Below, one piece after another: positions 10,965 through 22,990 of a DNA stretch of 64,000 bases. The stretch is from Saccoglossus kowalevskii (lineage: Eukaryota; Hemichordata; Enteropneusta; Harrimaniidae): the NCBI RefSeq assembly GCF_000003605.2, contig NW_003147771.1, positions 36,705 to 100,704 on the forward strand, read 5' to 3'. A model generated the notes under the pieces. The model had not been told where the DNA came from and did no database searches. It worked only from the letters and a program-made list of their open reading frames with translations. The number at the start of each line of letters is the position of its first letter. Positions within the stretch are counted from its first letter, which is position 1. A program made the translations under genes and the position numbers.

Positions 10965-13000
10965 TATGTATTTATCAGTTACCAGTCATAAAATGTTATG
11001 AAGAGCTCAGACCAAAATCTCAACATATATTGTACAAGAATAGTTCAAAATAAAGTTAATTATTATACATCTATCACCGTAACGCCATAAGTTACAGCGT
11101 GCCGTAATTTTACGGTATTTTACGGGGTATTTTCATCCTACCATATTAGGGAATGCGAATTCCAAATATGGAATGATTACGCGTGCAAGCGTCCTATAAT
11201 AATAAAACAATATGACTGCCATCAGAGTCCGGACTCCACACAAAGAAGTTCTCTGATTCCGTTCTAAACATTTTAGATTTCGGCATTACCATGGTGTATG
11301 CTTAGAAGGAAAAGATGTAAAATAATAAGGTTATTATGAGAAAACCTTAAAGTTTGCACTCAGACAGTACGCCTCGGCTGCGCGTCGGTCGATACTCCAG
11401 TTGTACTGTCTTTGTGCATACTTTGAGGCATCCTCTTAATAACCTCATAGTATACATCTTTTGTACTTTCTGGTATTCAACAAGATGTTACGCAACAAAT
11501 GTCTTGAATGTTTTGAACGCTTTGTTGTGTGGCATAATGCATAGCAATATATAGATTGTTAAATTCTCTTCAAAATAAAACCAGGACACACGTGACACAG
11601 GTTCTTGCAGGTTGATCAGGTGTATTAGCTTTTTTTTAAGAAGAATAAAAAAATACACATGTCAAATAAAATGCATTTAATTACATCATTCTTAGTATAC
11701 TTGTGCAAACTAATTTCACTGCGAATGTGGTCTGATGTATTTGTGTGATTATTGTAACCATAGTTACAAGTGAATACAGAATACATATTATGCGGCCGTA
11801 CGTGATGCAATTTCCCTACAATCCAACACGGCCTAATAACAAGGTGTAAACATGTAAAGCAAACAATGAACTTTGCACCATATGTAGCTTTATAAATTTA
11901 CTTTAGTACAAAAAAACGTGTAGGATCTGACAGGTTTAAAAGGTTTATCAGCTATTCTAAAAAAATTATAAAAGTGTGTTTATTTGCATAATTCTTAGTT
12001 TTATGTAACATATATAATTAAATGTGTGATAGTAAATTTAAGTAAATGTTGTGATGATTGAACAAAGTCATACAGATCATCTTATTAGACTCATCAGTTC
12101 CAACAATGCACGACATACACACTAACAGTGAGGTCAATGTCAGGTGTTACCATGTATATGCAGTCCAGCAAACCATTTATTTACTAATACAAAAACAAGC
12201 CAAACTATAATAATGTGGTGTACATATTGAGAATATAGATTCTCACTACTTGAAAATAAAACTAAATACACATCCACCAAAAGCAACTAAATATTGCTTG
12301 AAATATTAAATAGAAAGAAATAGTGAATAGCTATACTGCGAAACTCGATAAACTATATGTGTGTGTTTGGTTCTGTTATCTTACAATATATGTTAGTTAC
12401 CTGTATGATGTATTATCGTACAGTAATTGTTGATTAGTTTGAAGTTAGCTTCATATAATCAGATATAATGTGTCTACTCTGTGTTCTATTTTACGCGAAC
12501 ACCTCGTACTTTATTAAAATGCTATATTCTGCAAATCGATCATATCCTAATACAAATTATAACTCATAATTTACTTAAACATACACATTGTGCAAGTATA
12601 ACAAAATTTTATTTTTTATAAACACACCATTAAATTATATCGATTATTAATCAATCAAAACCTCCTCCGATCACGTGAATATGAAAAAAAAACATCTATA
12701 CCAAATTTGATGATTCACTTCTACCGAGTCATAAATTAATAGTTTGCAACCAGGAAGTTATATTATTTTTTTATATTTTCCAATTTGTGGTGGCAGTGTT
12801 TCGTTTGATTCATACAGATAAATAGTTGGCATGTCTTAACAGGTAATATAAAAAACACGTGATTGACATTAAGAGTACACACAATAATATAGTTGAACAT
12901 ACAATAGGAATTAATTGAAATATGCCTGCAATATTTTAACTTCAACTGTATCTTCTTTTACAAGTTCACTGAACTACTCGCTATTAAATATTCGAAACGC
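10550..13000. other. Intergenic, AT-rich, with a TA microsatellite
   Basis: A pure (TA)n tract of about 85 bp runs from about 10877 to 10961. No gene, RNA or transposon was recognised in the remaining sequence. Confidence 0.5.
10877..10961. repeat. TA dinucleotide microsatellite
   Basis: More than 40 uninterrupted TA units. The exact length in an assembly should be treated with caution. Confidence 0.95.
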
Positions 13001-13032
13001 AAGTCACTTGATATAGTAATGCACCACCTCAT

Positions 13033-14914
13033 TTATAGAGCTAAGTGCGACTTGAATTGTATCTGTGATGTTTTTATTGCCTCGCAATTTCTCAGACGCT
13101 GTTTTAAGTCTGCTGCTCTCTTAAATACGTCATCGTTACCCTTTTCATCACTACAAACCATATTAATTATATGTGTTTTCATAAGTGTGACATCATCTTC
13201 TTTGTTGATATCATTGACACCTACTTCAAGAATAAGTGGTTCAATCATATCACTACAAAATGTTTTCAAAAACTCTGCAAGACCAGAGTGCGCAGTTACA
13301 AGTACAGGAATTGCAGATGCAATGGCTTCAAGACCAACCATTCCAAATGGTTCACTGCGAGATGACATGATTACTAAGTGACTTTGTGTTATATCGCGCC
13401 GAATATCATCTTGATTACCGTAGGGGCGAAGATCAAGTTGAAGGTTGGAAGAATGTATGTATCCGTTGATTTTACTTTTACTATCAATATATTCACTTTC
13501 TGGAATTCCTCTAATTTTCCATATCGGTCGACATTGCCCAGATTTGTACAAGTACTCAGCAAACTCACTCATAGCAGCGGCAACTATATCATATCCTTTT
13601 AGATTCTCTACACCTAAAACTCGACCAAATGTTAAAACATTTACTCGGGTCCCTTTCTTCGGTTTCTTAAAATTTAGTTCAAAAAACTTTTGATCTGGCA
13701 TTGGAAGGTATTCGTGATGACTAACGACATCCAAGAACCGGAACATATTTTCAGACTGGTTAAATATACGAGGACCAATGGAAAATACATTTTGGCATTC
13801 TTTTACCCAATCTAGGATTTTTGTTTCCTTGACGTCAACTTTACTTGGTGACCAAGCTGGTTTATGGATATCTGTATCTTGTGGAATAACATGATTAAAT
13901 AAAAACACTTTCTTTCCTTTGAAGTAATCGTCGCGGATGTTTAAGGCAACCTGTGCTGTGATTGGCACATGACCAATGACGATTTCCACATTGCAGAAGT
14001 CCGCTAAATGTGGGAAATACGATTTATATGTTTCTGTTAACCAATCAAGCCTGGGGATAAGTTTACCCGCCTTTGGGAAAACGAGTTCAACTCCCTTTGA
14101 CAGTGCGTCTTCTTTATCCACCTTACTCTCATACAGTGATGTACAATACACTCGCATGTTACAACTTGCAATAAGACATGCTATCTCTCGATTAACGGTA
14201 GATATGCCTCCCTTCGCTGTTCCCCATTCATCATTAATCAACAGTACACCCCTGGAAATAAAAACAGTAATATCAGCATAAATTTCACGTATCTCACATG
14301 TATTTGATATATTCATTCTTGACAACAACAAATACATCCTACAGTTCTTTATTCTTTAGTTAATGAACAGCTTAGATATTTGTAACTCGTCTGGTTAGTA
14401 TACACACTGATGATATTGATTTAAATTTAGTTCTGAAATGACAATATTTACAAACACTGCAACTAATAATGTAGAACAGGTTTAATACGTGTTGTGCTAG
14501 TGAAATGTTACATCCTATTTTAGTACAATCTCAATTTTTTTTACCTTTTGACACTTTCAGCACCCAAATCTGGAAAGATGAAAATGATATTTTTCCTAAT
14601 TATTACTTTTAAGAAGCTGGATATATTAACAATGTACACAATGGATGTACTGGGGAATTCATGGGAAAAGGTAATAAAGTTCTAAACTTGAAACAGAAAC
14701 ATACATTTGAGAATTCGCTACAAGTGCATTTCCGTAACTATGTATAGCTACCTATTTTTTCATTTAAGACTATTAGTTCATTGCCCTTCTTACTGGCAGT
14801 TCGAGAGATTGGGAATTTGCTATTATAAATGGGTATATATCAGCGTACATGTAGGTTAAACATTACCTAACCATGGTACTGATAAAGTTACTCACCTTGT
14901 TCGTTGTTAGCCAT
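13033..14914 (-). CDS. Glycosyltransferase gene B (GT4-like, group 1)
   Basis: Three exons give a 420-residue protein: exon 1 14896-14914 (ATG, MANNEQ, GTGAGT donor, phase 1), exon 2 14545-14569 (25 bp, phase 1 to 2), exon 3 13033-14251 (CCAG acceptor, stop at 13033). The protein starts MANNEQDLGAESVKRGVLLI and has the GT-B layout: an N-terminal lobe with a Gly-Gly loop (GTAKGGISTVNRE, residues about 25-37), VIGH, and FLFNH; then a C-terminal lobe opening with NVLTFGRV...KG and containing the EX7E motif SEPFGMVGLE (E315 and E323, at 13327-13353). No signal peptide or membrane segment is seen, so it is probably cytosolic. The donor is likely a nucleotide sugar, from family knowledge; the acceptor is unknown. 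The two tiny 5' exons rest on splice signals and phase agreement only. Confidence 0.82.
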
Positions 14915-15399
14915 TTTTGTTTAAATGGTTTGAAACTTGTTTTGTCGGAATTCAATGTTATTTAGAGAGCCTCTTACATTTCTGTATATGTAAAAAAAAT
15001 AGACTGTGACATAATTATAACGTTTCAAGCTGCGTCATAGGGGTCCAAGCAAAGCCGTCTTGAAATCTGCGTGTTCTGTTGATTTGTGTTTTTAGATGGA
15101 TTATGTCATGGTTGGTATATTTCAAATTAAGTAGACAAAAACCCTAAAAGCTTTTTAAGTTTAAAACTTCCTTAATAGAAACGTTCCATGTATTAAAATA
15201 CAGGGGTCAGAGTTTTTTTACATTGGACAGTTCAGTAATGATTTACAATCGGCGATCAATATCTTAGCATTGCAATGTTAGGACAATTCCTATGAACAGA
15301 TCTCTTTAACTTGGGGTGAATCTTTGATCGCTTAAAAAGTCCTGTATCTCCTATCTTGCATTGTGATGGGGTGATTATATATATTATTAATGTAACATA

Positions 15400-16600
15400 A
15401 CTTATTTCAGCGTAGATGTCAAATTATTGAAACTGGCACCGCGTAGTTTGAGTTGTGTGCTTGCATAATTACACTGCAATACTCTGCGTGGAATGGTCAG
15501 TATCTCAAATGTCTTCAACATTTACATCTTTCTACTCTACATATCACTAGTATTACAGTGTATTATTATACGTTATAGTCAATGTTAAATTCAGCTATGG
15601 AACGCTGCTTACACTCTGCATGTAGTATCTATATCAATAAGAAAGTTTTTTGTATTGTTATACATTATAGCTCATGCTAAATTTCGCCACGGAATCAAAC
15701 ACTTCTCTCATACGGCTACTCCTATCAATAAGGAGGTTTGTCAAACAAATCAAATTGGACATTACCGGTAAGCCTTTACCGTCACTATACTGTCCAAGTA
15801 TCCAGTATAAGTCCACTACCATGCAAGTTACACTCGATTTTGACAGGTTCCCTGAGGTGGAGTGGTTGCTACCCGGTGTTACCCCTGAAACCAAAGGTTC
15901 TACGACACATTGGACCCCTGATACAATCAGTAATAAGGTCATTGTGTGAGTACGTTTATATTATAATTACTACATTTATTCACCTCTAAATAATAAATAG
16001 AATAGAGAAAAAATAGTTTGACAACAAATCCTATCATTAGAAAAGAATAGATTACAGTGACGAGATTGGAAGTCACTGTTCGTGTGTATAACGTTTTTAA
16101 TAATTAACTTGAACAGTTTTTTTGTTTAGCTGGATGGCTGACAAAGCATTGACTATACGTGTTTTCGAAGTAATGCGGAAGCCACCTATTTTGTAAGGTA
16201 ATTATGGTTTGTCGTCTGCTTAAGAGAAAACAATTTCTATAGGTGAAATACCCAGTATAGATGATGTCACGTTAGAGGCAGTCGCAAAATATAACGCTAA
16301 CTCTCAAAATGAATGACGTTACCTGAGTTGACATGTTTAGGCTGGTACAATTGATGTAATTGTCAATAACTGATAATATATAATATATAATATAAAATTG
16401 ACGTTCGATTTATCAGTTTCGTGTCAATATTATCTTGATATATGTTGTAGATGATTAACAAAGTAAGGTCAAATGTCAACTGAATAACGTTTGTACATGT
16501 TTAATTCACTATACTAACAGATGTATTGATTGATCTATTGATGATAAGTAACAAGCCGGTCACAGCAACTGTTCAATGTCAGCTTGAGTTCATTTATTTT
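15400..16600 (-). repeat. Gene B upstream region, homologous to the gene A upstream region
   Basis: This is the partner of 5890-6830, with ordered blocks of similarity listed there. On the minus strand 15760-15842 encodes VTCMVVDLYWILGQYSDGKG, and the matching place in the A block (about 6238-6315) encodes VTGVEVDCYWRLLGYYRDVN. In both the segment is followed by a similar GGTAAT sequence that could act as a donor. This hints at an ancestral 5' exon, but neither current gene model needs it and the A version has a stop just upstream. Confidence 0.5.
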
Positions 16601-17143
16601 GTTACACGACAATATTTCTCCATTCCTATCATTTAACTTATTACCATTGTCAATATATATATTGCATATTTAAAGTATGGTTGTGTGAAGTGGACTAGGG
16701 AAATAATAAATTTATAAAATAATAATATTTTTAAAGGTTAACGCGTAGTTCCCAATGTTACACTTGTAAATGTCAACAATGTTACTTTGAGTGTATTCTG
16801 ATATCATTGCCATGGAATTACAACTTTACTTCTTAACAAACTGTTGGCATCACTTACTCAATTCAAATTTCATTGGATATACGTAAACAAACTGTCCCTC
16901 ATTAACGGACTACGCGGACGTCACGTGATTGCAGGAGCTATGTTCTGTTACCAGAGTATAACATTAAAATATACATATTGACTTAATATGTATATGGCTT
17001 TAATGTATTCCAACATTTTATTAAATTGGAACATAGATTTTTTAGTCATAGGAGGTATTATAATTGTAGAGTAATATATTACGATCGCTCACATTTCGCC
17101 GATTGTATATAAAACAATAATTGTGCCCTCATTATCTTTATTA

Positions 17144-17308
17144 TTAAAGCGGGGGAGTCGTCACCTGCGCATGCATCAGATGGCCATAGCGTGTTATTGT
17201 TTACAAACAAGCGTCTACCCGTGAGCCTTTGCGTGTTTAGCGTGTGTTGTTATCGTCGCTTGGGACTCAATTGCCGCGCGTGCGCAGATGACGACCCACT
17301 CGTTTTAA
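17144..17308. mobile_element. TTAA-flanked MITE, family 1
   Basis: TTAA occurs at 17144-17147 and 17305-17308. The left terminus is AGCGGGGGAGTCGTCACCTG; the right is its imperfect inverse, GCGCAGATGACGACCCACTC. The centre holds GCGTCTACCCGTGAGCCTTT, the inverse of the inner block of the copy at 9656, so the two lie in opposite orientation. Confidence 0.75.
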
Positions 17309-17417
17309 GCGATTAACCTGCTATATAATGTATAAATATTGTGATAAACACTTTCTACTTTGTACAAATATAGCTAATTCGATAAAACAATGATAAAGCT
17401 ACATCACACATTGCCTG

Positions 17418-17811
17418 TTTTATTACATGCCTTCATCCGCCAGCCAATCAAAGACACACTTTAGAATAGGAACATCCGGGGAATTTTGCGGTTCACTGAG
17501 CCAGGTACGGACCGTCGTCTTCTTTATGCTGATGAAAAATTTGCCCAGAAGCTCACTCAACTCCACCGGTGGTATGTCTTCGAGGCGGCGGAATTCTCCG
17601 GTATTCTTTTATAAAACCGTCCACTTCGTCTGGTACTTCATTTTCTTGTGCTGGTCCAAGAATTTCATCAAGTTGGCCCTGTCCTATCGACCGCAACCAC
17701 TGCATAATATCCATTTCGTCTGCTGCAGCCATTATTTTACCAATAAAAATTACCTTTAAACATTAAGATATAAACCCTGTATTTTTATGTTATTAAAGGC
17801 ATGTAATAAAA
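17418..17811 (-). mobile_element. Crypton-like (DUF3504 recombinase) remnant between short inverted repeats
   Basis: A 16-bp perfect inverted repeat, TTTTATTACATGCCTT, lies at 17418-17433 with its complement at 17796-17811. Between them, on the minus strand, 17732 down to 17423 encodes a start (MAAADEMDIMQWLRSIGQGQ) and, one frame away, DIPPVELSELLGKFFISIKK. The latter resembles the N-terminal region of DUF3504 tyrosine recombinase-like proteins (Crypton-derived, KIAA1958/QRICH1-like; from memory of the family). The catalytic domain is absent. It could instead be a fragment of a captured host gene. Confidence 0.5.
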
Positions 17812-18469
17812 ATATTACAGCCCGAATATGGGCGTTAGTGCCCTCGCGAAAGGAGATAATTTGCCCTCCTAACGTCGGGCAAATGATCACCTGCGCTCGG
17901 TCACAAACGCCAATATTCTAGCAGTAATTTATAATATTTAACATGCTATTAGAATAACCAACTACAAACGTTCAGGTTGCTAAGTTGCACCAACACCACC
18001 ACCGCCGCACATCAATAGAAATACATGGCAACGTTACCATAACGACTCAAGTTTATTAAAACAATGTATTTAATATATAAGCGTAAGTTAAATGAATTAC
18101 CCACAATAGAATGCCATCAAATGACAAAACTGTTTGACGACCATATGTATTTATGTAAATATTTTGACTCTTCTTGTGTGTAAATATCGAAAATCGCGGC
18201 GCTACACTAAAGAGGCCAATGTAACAAAAATAGTTTATCAGAGTAAAAAGTGAGAAAGAAAGAAACACCGCACAGTACGTCAGCATCTCAGGGTCATATA
18301 AAGTGACTAGGTTTTTTTTTATTAAATGTGTTTTGTGCCAGGCGACAGTTCTGGACATTGAGTGTCACTGTTGTCTCTCCTGACTTTTTTTTGTAATTGC
18401 AAATTGCAAGTTCTAGTGCTGACACATAGTTCATTTTGCCACAGAAGTCGTATTCATGTTTCGAACTAC

Positions 18470-18690
18470 ATGACAGGGCCGTGTGGCCATCTCTCTATCA
18501 AATGGCGTCAACCAGACTCGGTGGAACACAAGCACCTGCGGACCTTAACCAAGGTTCCCCCAAAGTCGCATTCGTTAGTGAGTCTGTGGCACACTCACCC
18601 AGGGTAGGGGTCAGCCTAAGGTAGGATGTGAACTTGGGTTTACCGATCATGAGTCTGATACGATAACCACTATGCTACCAGTGACCGGTT
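18470..18690 (-). mobile_element. tRNA-derived SINE
   Basis: On the minus strand 18690-18622 resembles a tRNA: a TAGCATAGTGGTTATCG D-arm/A-box region, the anticodon-loop-like GACTCATGAT (CAT, Met-like) and a B-box-like AAGTTCACATCC. The anticodon stem pairs poorly, so it is not a working tRNA. About 150 bp of unrelated body follow down to roughly 18470. I see no second copy in the window, so the length is approximate. Confidence 0.55.
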
Positions 18691-18699
18691 GACTAGGGT

Positions 18700-20080
18700 T
18701 TACAATGATCGTTTAGCTATTCTCGTTCTAATAAACGTATGTGTACTGCGTGTATAATGACAAGACATCGAACAAAACAGTATGCAAATTTGAGGTACGT
18801 CCGCATATAAACAGATTTGTTAATTCCTTCATGTTGTTTTGCCACTCGTCCAATTAATCCTGTAAGGGGTCATGAAAGGCTCCAGACATTGCTTTTGTTT
18901 ACTGAACTTGAAACCGAAATATAAAATTTTCTATACGACTTGTCACGTCCCTTTATTGGGGTCAGTGACCTACTATGGTTACCTATGGATATTATCAGGT
19001 CACATACAGTTCGGCTGTAACCATGACAGCATTGCGTCGTGTCAGTAAAGTTGTGTTGCAAATTTTGAACCAAATTGAATTCTTAAGCTATCTCGCATGG
19101 AAAGGAAATTACTACAATCAATTTGTTATTAATGTGACTTCACAAGTACTAATCATTTAATCATATTGTCAAATAGGTACAATGTTACTGTATATGTAAT
19201 ATTCTATACGGCCATTTGGTACATATCCAAGATTACAAATTCTTTTGGTTCATGTTGTCATTTTCTGACGTAGTCGTTGAATGAATAATGTTACTAAATA
19301 TTTGATGCCATTTGAGAATCGTATGTCAGCTTTGCGAAGAAGAACAATTAGGACGGTTGAGGCGAGTTATTTAAAAACAATGTTCAGAATTATAATACCA
19401 TGAACAAACACGTCATTCACTGCCAAGTCAGATAGCTACACACATACAGCTCTATGTTACCCCCCCTAAATAACTTGCTGAACCAACCAACACAATTCTG
19501 TACACATGCGCTAGAGGAGGAATATGTATTATAGCCCCCATAATAGAGAAAATAGGCAAAAATAAATTGAATGAAGAGGTGCATCATATGTAAAGTAATT
19601 CAGGAACTATAGCAAATACAACATCCAATATACTAGAATTGCAATGTGTATGAATAAATGTATATATATCGCTATTGTTCTTTTCACGAAGACATTGGAA
19701 TCATTCTGATGATGGGTATCGTCACAACATATGAAGAAGACAATGTTTTGGCCAATAATGACTGGGCGTACAAGAACCATAGGGTAATTGTGAATAAGAG
19801 AATAAACACATTCATCATACACACACAGCAAGCGACACCACGTACGCACGTTCCAATACAAACAAATGTGATCAATAATTTTGACAATAAATGCACAAGA
19901 GGTCATCGCTATAACACGAAATTAATGACTGCAAATAAATACTCAAAGTTAGCTAATTAAATAAAACTACAATGCCTAGATATTTAGGTGGTATTGGTAA
20001 ACATGATCATAGTCGAAACTTACAGGTAACTGCAAGCTGTATGTGTTATGTAGTTTAGTAGACGTGACCCGGCCAGGGCT
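18700..20080. other. Intergenic, nothing recognised
   Basis: AT-rich. The block ACCATGAACAAACACGTCATTCACT near 19400 is also found, slightly altered, near 48470 and 48663, so it belongs to some dispersed repeat of undefined extent. Confidence 0.4.
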
Positions 20081-20520
20081 GGCTCACACCCTAGTGACCT
20101 TGTACAGTACAATAGTTGACAATGTAACCGTTTGTAAAACATTTGCTATCAGGAATGGTGACGTTATTCTTAATGTACCATTTGTCCGGTGTATAAATGA
20201 ATATGCAGCACTTATGCATGGTTTTTATTCAGTTTATAGACATAAAATGTAAATTAAAAAGCAAATCAGAATGACGTCAACTTGTTCACGCTGTAGGTCT
20301 CTAATTCGACGATGCAAAAAGACTGGTCTCCAGTGACGGGATCAGGTAAGCTGACCGGGGGGTACCAATTCAGGTGGCACAGTTTATTGTCATATACTTA
20401 GTAAATAAATTTGTTCAATACGGCATTGCCGACCGATTACCGGTACAATAGTTCGTCGTCGTGCTAATTAATCCAAGTGCATTGGTCAAGTTGGTTGTCC
20501 TTTATATCTAAGTCTATTAA
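20081..20520 (+). repeat. Direct duplication, copy 1
   Basis: This matches 24664-25150 in the same orientation with scattered substitutions and small indels. Shared blocks include ATTCTTAATGTACCATTTGTCC (near 20168 and 24745) and ATTCAGGTGGCA (near 20369 and 24967). The copies are about 4.6 kb apart and enclose the foldback-like element. No coding potential was recognised. Confidence 0.75.
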
Positions 20521-20839
20521 TTATTGACGCAATAAACTGCGCGAGGTCAAGCTATTTAAAACTGAGACAGCGCGATTCTAGGTTGATTGCTGCTCGAGTT
20601 TGCCAACGAAGCAAGTCCACGTTTTGACGTGACTCGGAAATCTAGCGAGCAGATTCACAAACTACAATAGCCGAACCTGGCGTTTAACATCGAGTCTGAG
20701 AAGTCTGAAGTCGAAGTTGTTGTTACTGTTGCGAATGTTCAACGCCTCAATTCATGAACCCCAGTCACTGGTGATGTAAAATTCACCGGGGTGATGACGC
20801 CTATGGGGTTAGATAAGTGTCACAAACATTTCTCTTAGC

Positions 20840-21233
20840 ATTTTATCATTATGTTCACATTATTTTTAATTTTGTTTGCATTTTTACATTATTTCATCAT
20901 TATGTGAGCATTTTTATATTATTTTATCATTATGTTCACATTATTTTTTAATTTTGTTTGCATTTTTACATTATTTCATCATTATGTGAGCATTTTTATA
21001 TTATTTTATCATTATATTCGCATTATTTTTTAATTTTGTTTGCATTTTTGCATTATTTCATCATTATGTGAGCATTTTTATTATTACGTTTTCATTTTAT
21101 CTTTATTTCATCATTATGTGAGCATTTTCATTTTATGTTATTCTTATTGTATCATTATGTTTTCGTTTTGTTTTTTTACATTATTCCATCATTTTGTTCA
21201 CATTTATATATTATTTTGTCATTGTCATTATTA
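20840..21233 (+). repeat. AT-rich minisatellite, period about 81 bp
   Basis: ATCATTATGTTCACATTATT recurs at about 20845, 20926 and, altered, 21008, with TTTGTTTGCATTTTTACATT in between. The array decays rightward and runs into the gap at 21234. A related stretch lies at about 27655-27785. Confidence 0.85.
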
Positions 21234-21445
21234 NNNNNNNNNNNNNNNNNNNNNNNNNNNNNNNNNNNNNNNNNNNNNNNNNNNNNNNNNNNNNNNNNNN
21301 NNNNNNNNNNNNNNNNNNNNNNNNNNNNNNNNNNNNNNNNNNNNNNNNNNNNNNNNNNNNNNNNNNNNNNNNNNNNNNNNNNNNNNNNNNNNNNNNNNNN
21401 NNNNNNNNNNNNNNNNNNNNNNNNNNNNNNNNNNNNNNNNNNNNN
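21234..21445. other. Assembly gap (212 Ns)
   Basis: A run of N inside the minisatellite-bearing arm. Its true length is unknown, and open frames crossing it are meaningless. Confidence 0.99.
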
Positions 21446-21938
21446 CCTCGGTGTTTGAAACTACGCGTTTGTAGCAAAAATATATTCTTGTATTTATATC
21501 GCAGTGTACTAATACAGCATAAACATAACATTTATTTTTACTGCTGACTATTATTTATAACGAGTTTACAAAACTAGTCGAAGCTATATATACGTTAGGG
21601 GGTATTATACACACACGTGATGGGAAAATGTTGTCAAAAGTGCCCAGCAAGTTTTCGACAGACATGGCCTCATGCATGGACATGGATAGCATTGGCACGG
21701 GGGGGGGGGGTTGATACATACCTGGGTAGGGAGGTGTCCCTGAGTGCTCAAAAGTGTGATCATTTTTATACCTGGATAGTGGCAAAATCTATTCCCACAT
21801 TTATACCAAAGTACCATTTCTGTCTTCACTGTAAAACAGTTTATTCCAAATAAAACAGTTACCGTATTTGCTCTCTATCAGAAGAACAAGAGCCAACAGT
21901 TGCATTGTATATTGATTTATTAAAATGTGTATTTTGAC

Positions 21939-22111
21939 CAGTGGCGGATCCAGAAAAATGTATTGGGTGGGGGTGGGGTGGGGGGTCCAAGCTACGCTTA
22001 AGATATACGGAGCGTAAATCGCAGAGGAGCTATGTGTAATCCAGATAATACGAATCGTCATGCGTTTTGGGGGGGGCATAGCCCCCTGCCCCCCCTCTGG
22101 ATCCGCCACTG
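21939..22111. mobile_element. hAT-type MITE with intact 8-bp target duplication
   Basis: The termini are CAGTGGCGGATCCAGA and its inverse, CTCTGGATCCGCCACTG. The direct repeat ATTTTGAC flanks both sides (21931-21938 and 22112-22119), which is the 8-bp duplication expected of hAT transposition. G-rich and C-rich tracts lie just inside the ends. The element is 173 bp and non-coding, and is nested in the foldback-like element. Confidence 0.85.
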
Positions 22112-22990
22112 ATTTTGACAATAGAAACACCTCTGTCACTTACATAATTATTAACACAATGTTCAGGTTATTTGTACCAAATCGAAAAAATATCACTGAT
22201 ATTTATACCTATCTTGGCCAGAAATAAGACCGAAAGTTATCCCTAAAAAAAACAAACGAGACCCATTTCAGGGGTACGTCCATTAGGCAAGTTCTATGTA
22301 TTTACCCCCCCCCCCCGAGCATTTGCCACCACAGGAAACATTGGCCATCGAAGAAACGAAACGGGATAACACACATAATGAAAATTAAACTGTAATCAGT
22401 GAAAATGGGTCTTACACGTACAATATTTACAATTGTTGGACGAAACTTGACCAGTACATTCCCTTTTCCGTCGTATATATAACGACATAAACCATTTGTC
22501 GAAAATAACAATTTTTAATCTGTAACTGGTTCGTTTCGCTAATTACAAATAATAAAAAATTTGTAGTCAGCGAAACAAGGGTTTTACACATACAATATTT
22601 ACAACTGTCGGACGAATAAGTTTATGTTTATGCTGTATTAGTACACTGGGATATAAATACAAGACACTAGTATATTTATGTCACAAACGTGTATATAGTT
22701 TAAAACCAACTACGCATGTACTCGCTTCTACGCTAATCTAGGGAGTTTGCTCACCATGCATAAATTATCATAATTAGACAGATAAACATGTCAAATAATG
22801 CTAACACAATGAGAACATAATGATAAAATATAAAAATGTGAACATAATGATGAAATAAAGAAAAAATAAAAACATAATTATAACTTTTATGACAATGTAA
22901 AAATGCTAACAAAATGAAAAAATAATGTGAACATAATAGTAAAATGCTAAGAGAAATGTTTTTGGCACTGATCTCACCCCATAGACGCCG

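Noticed and set aside
15658-15942. Minus-strand frame of 94 codons beginning with a hydrophobic stretch that resembles a signal peptide
   Set aside because: The matching region upstream of gene A is not open with the same start, and gene B is complete without it. Kept only as a possible ancestral exon.
18622-18690. A functional tRNA-Met gene
   Set aside because: The anticodon stem is mismatched and the acceptor ends do not pair; the SINE reading fits better.
21040-21547. Open frames of 106-144 codons on both strands
   Set aside because: They run through the assembly gap; most of the residues are unknown, and the rest is AT-rich minisatellite.
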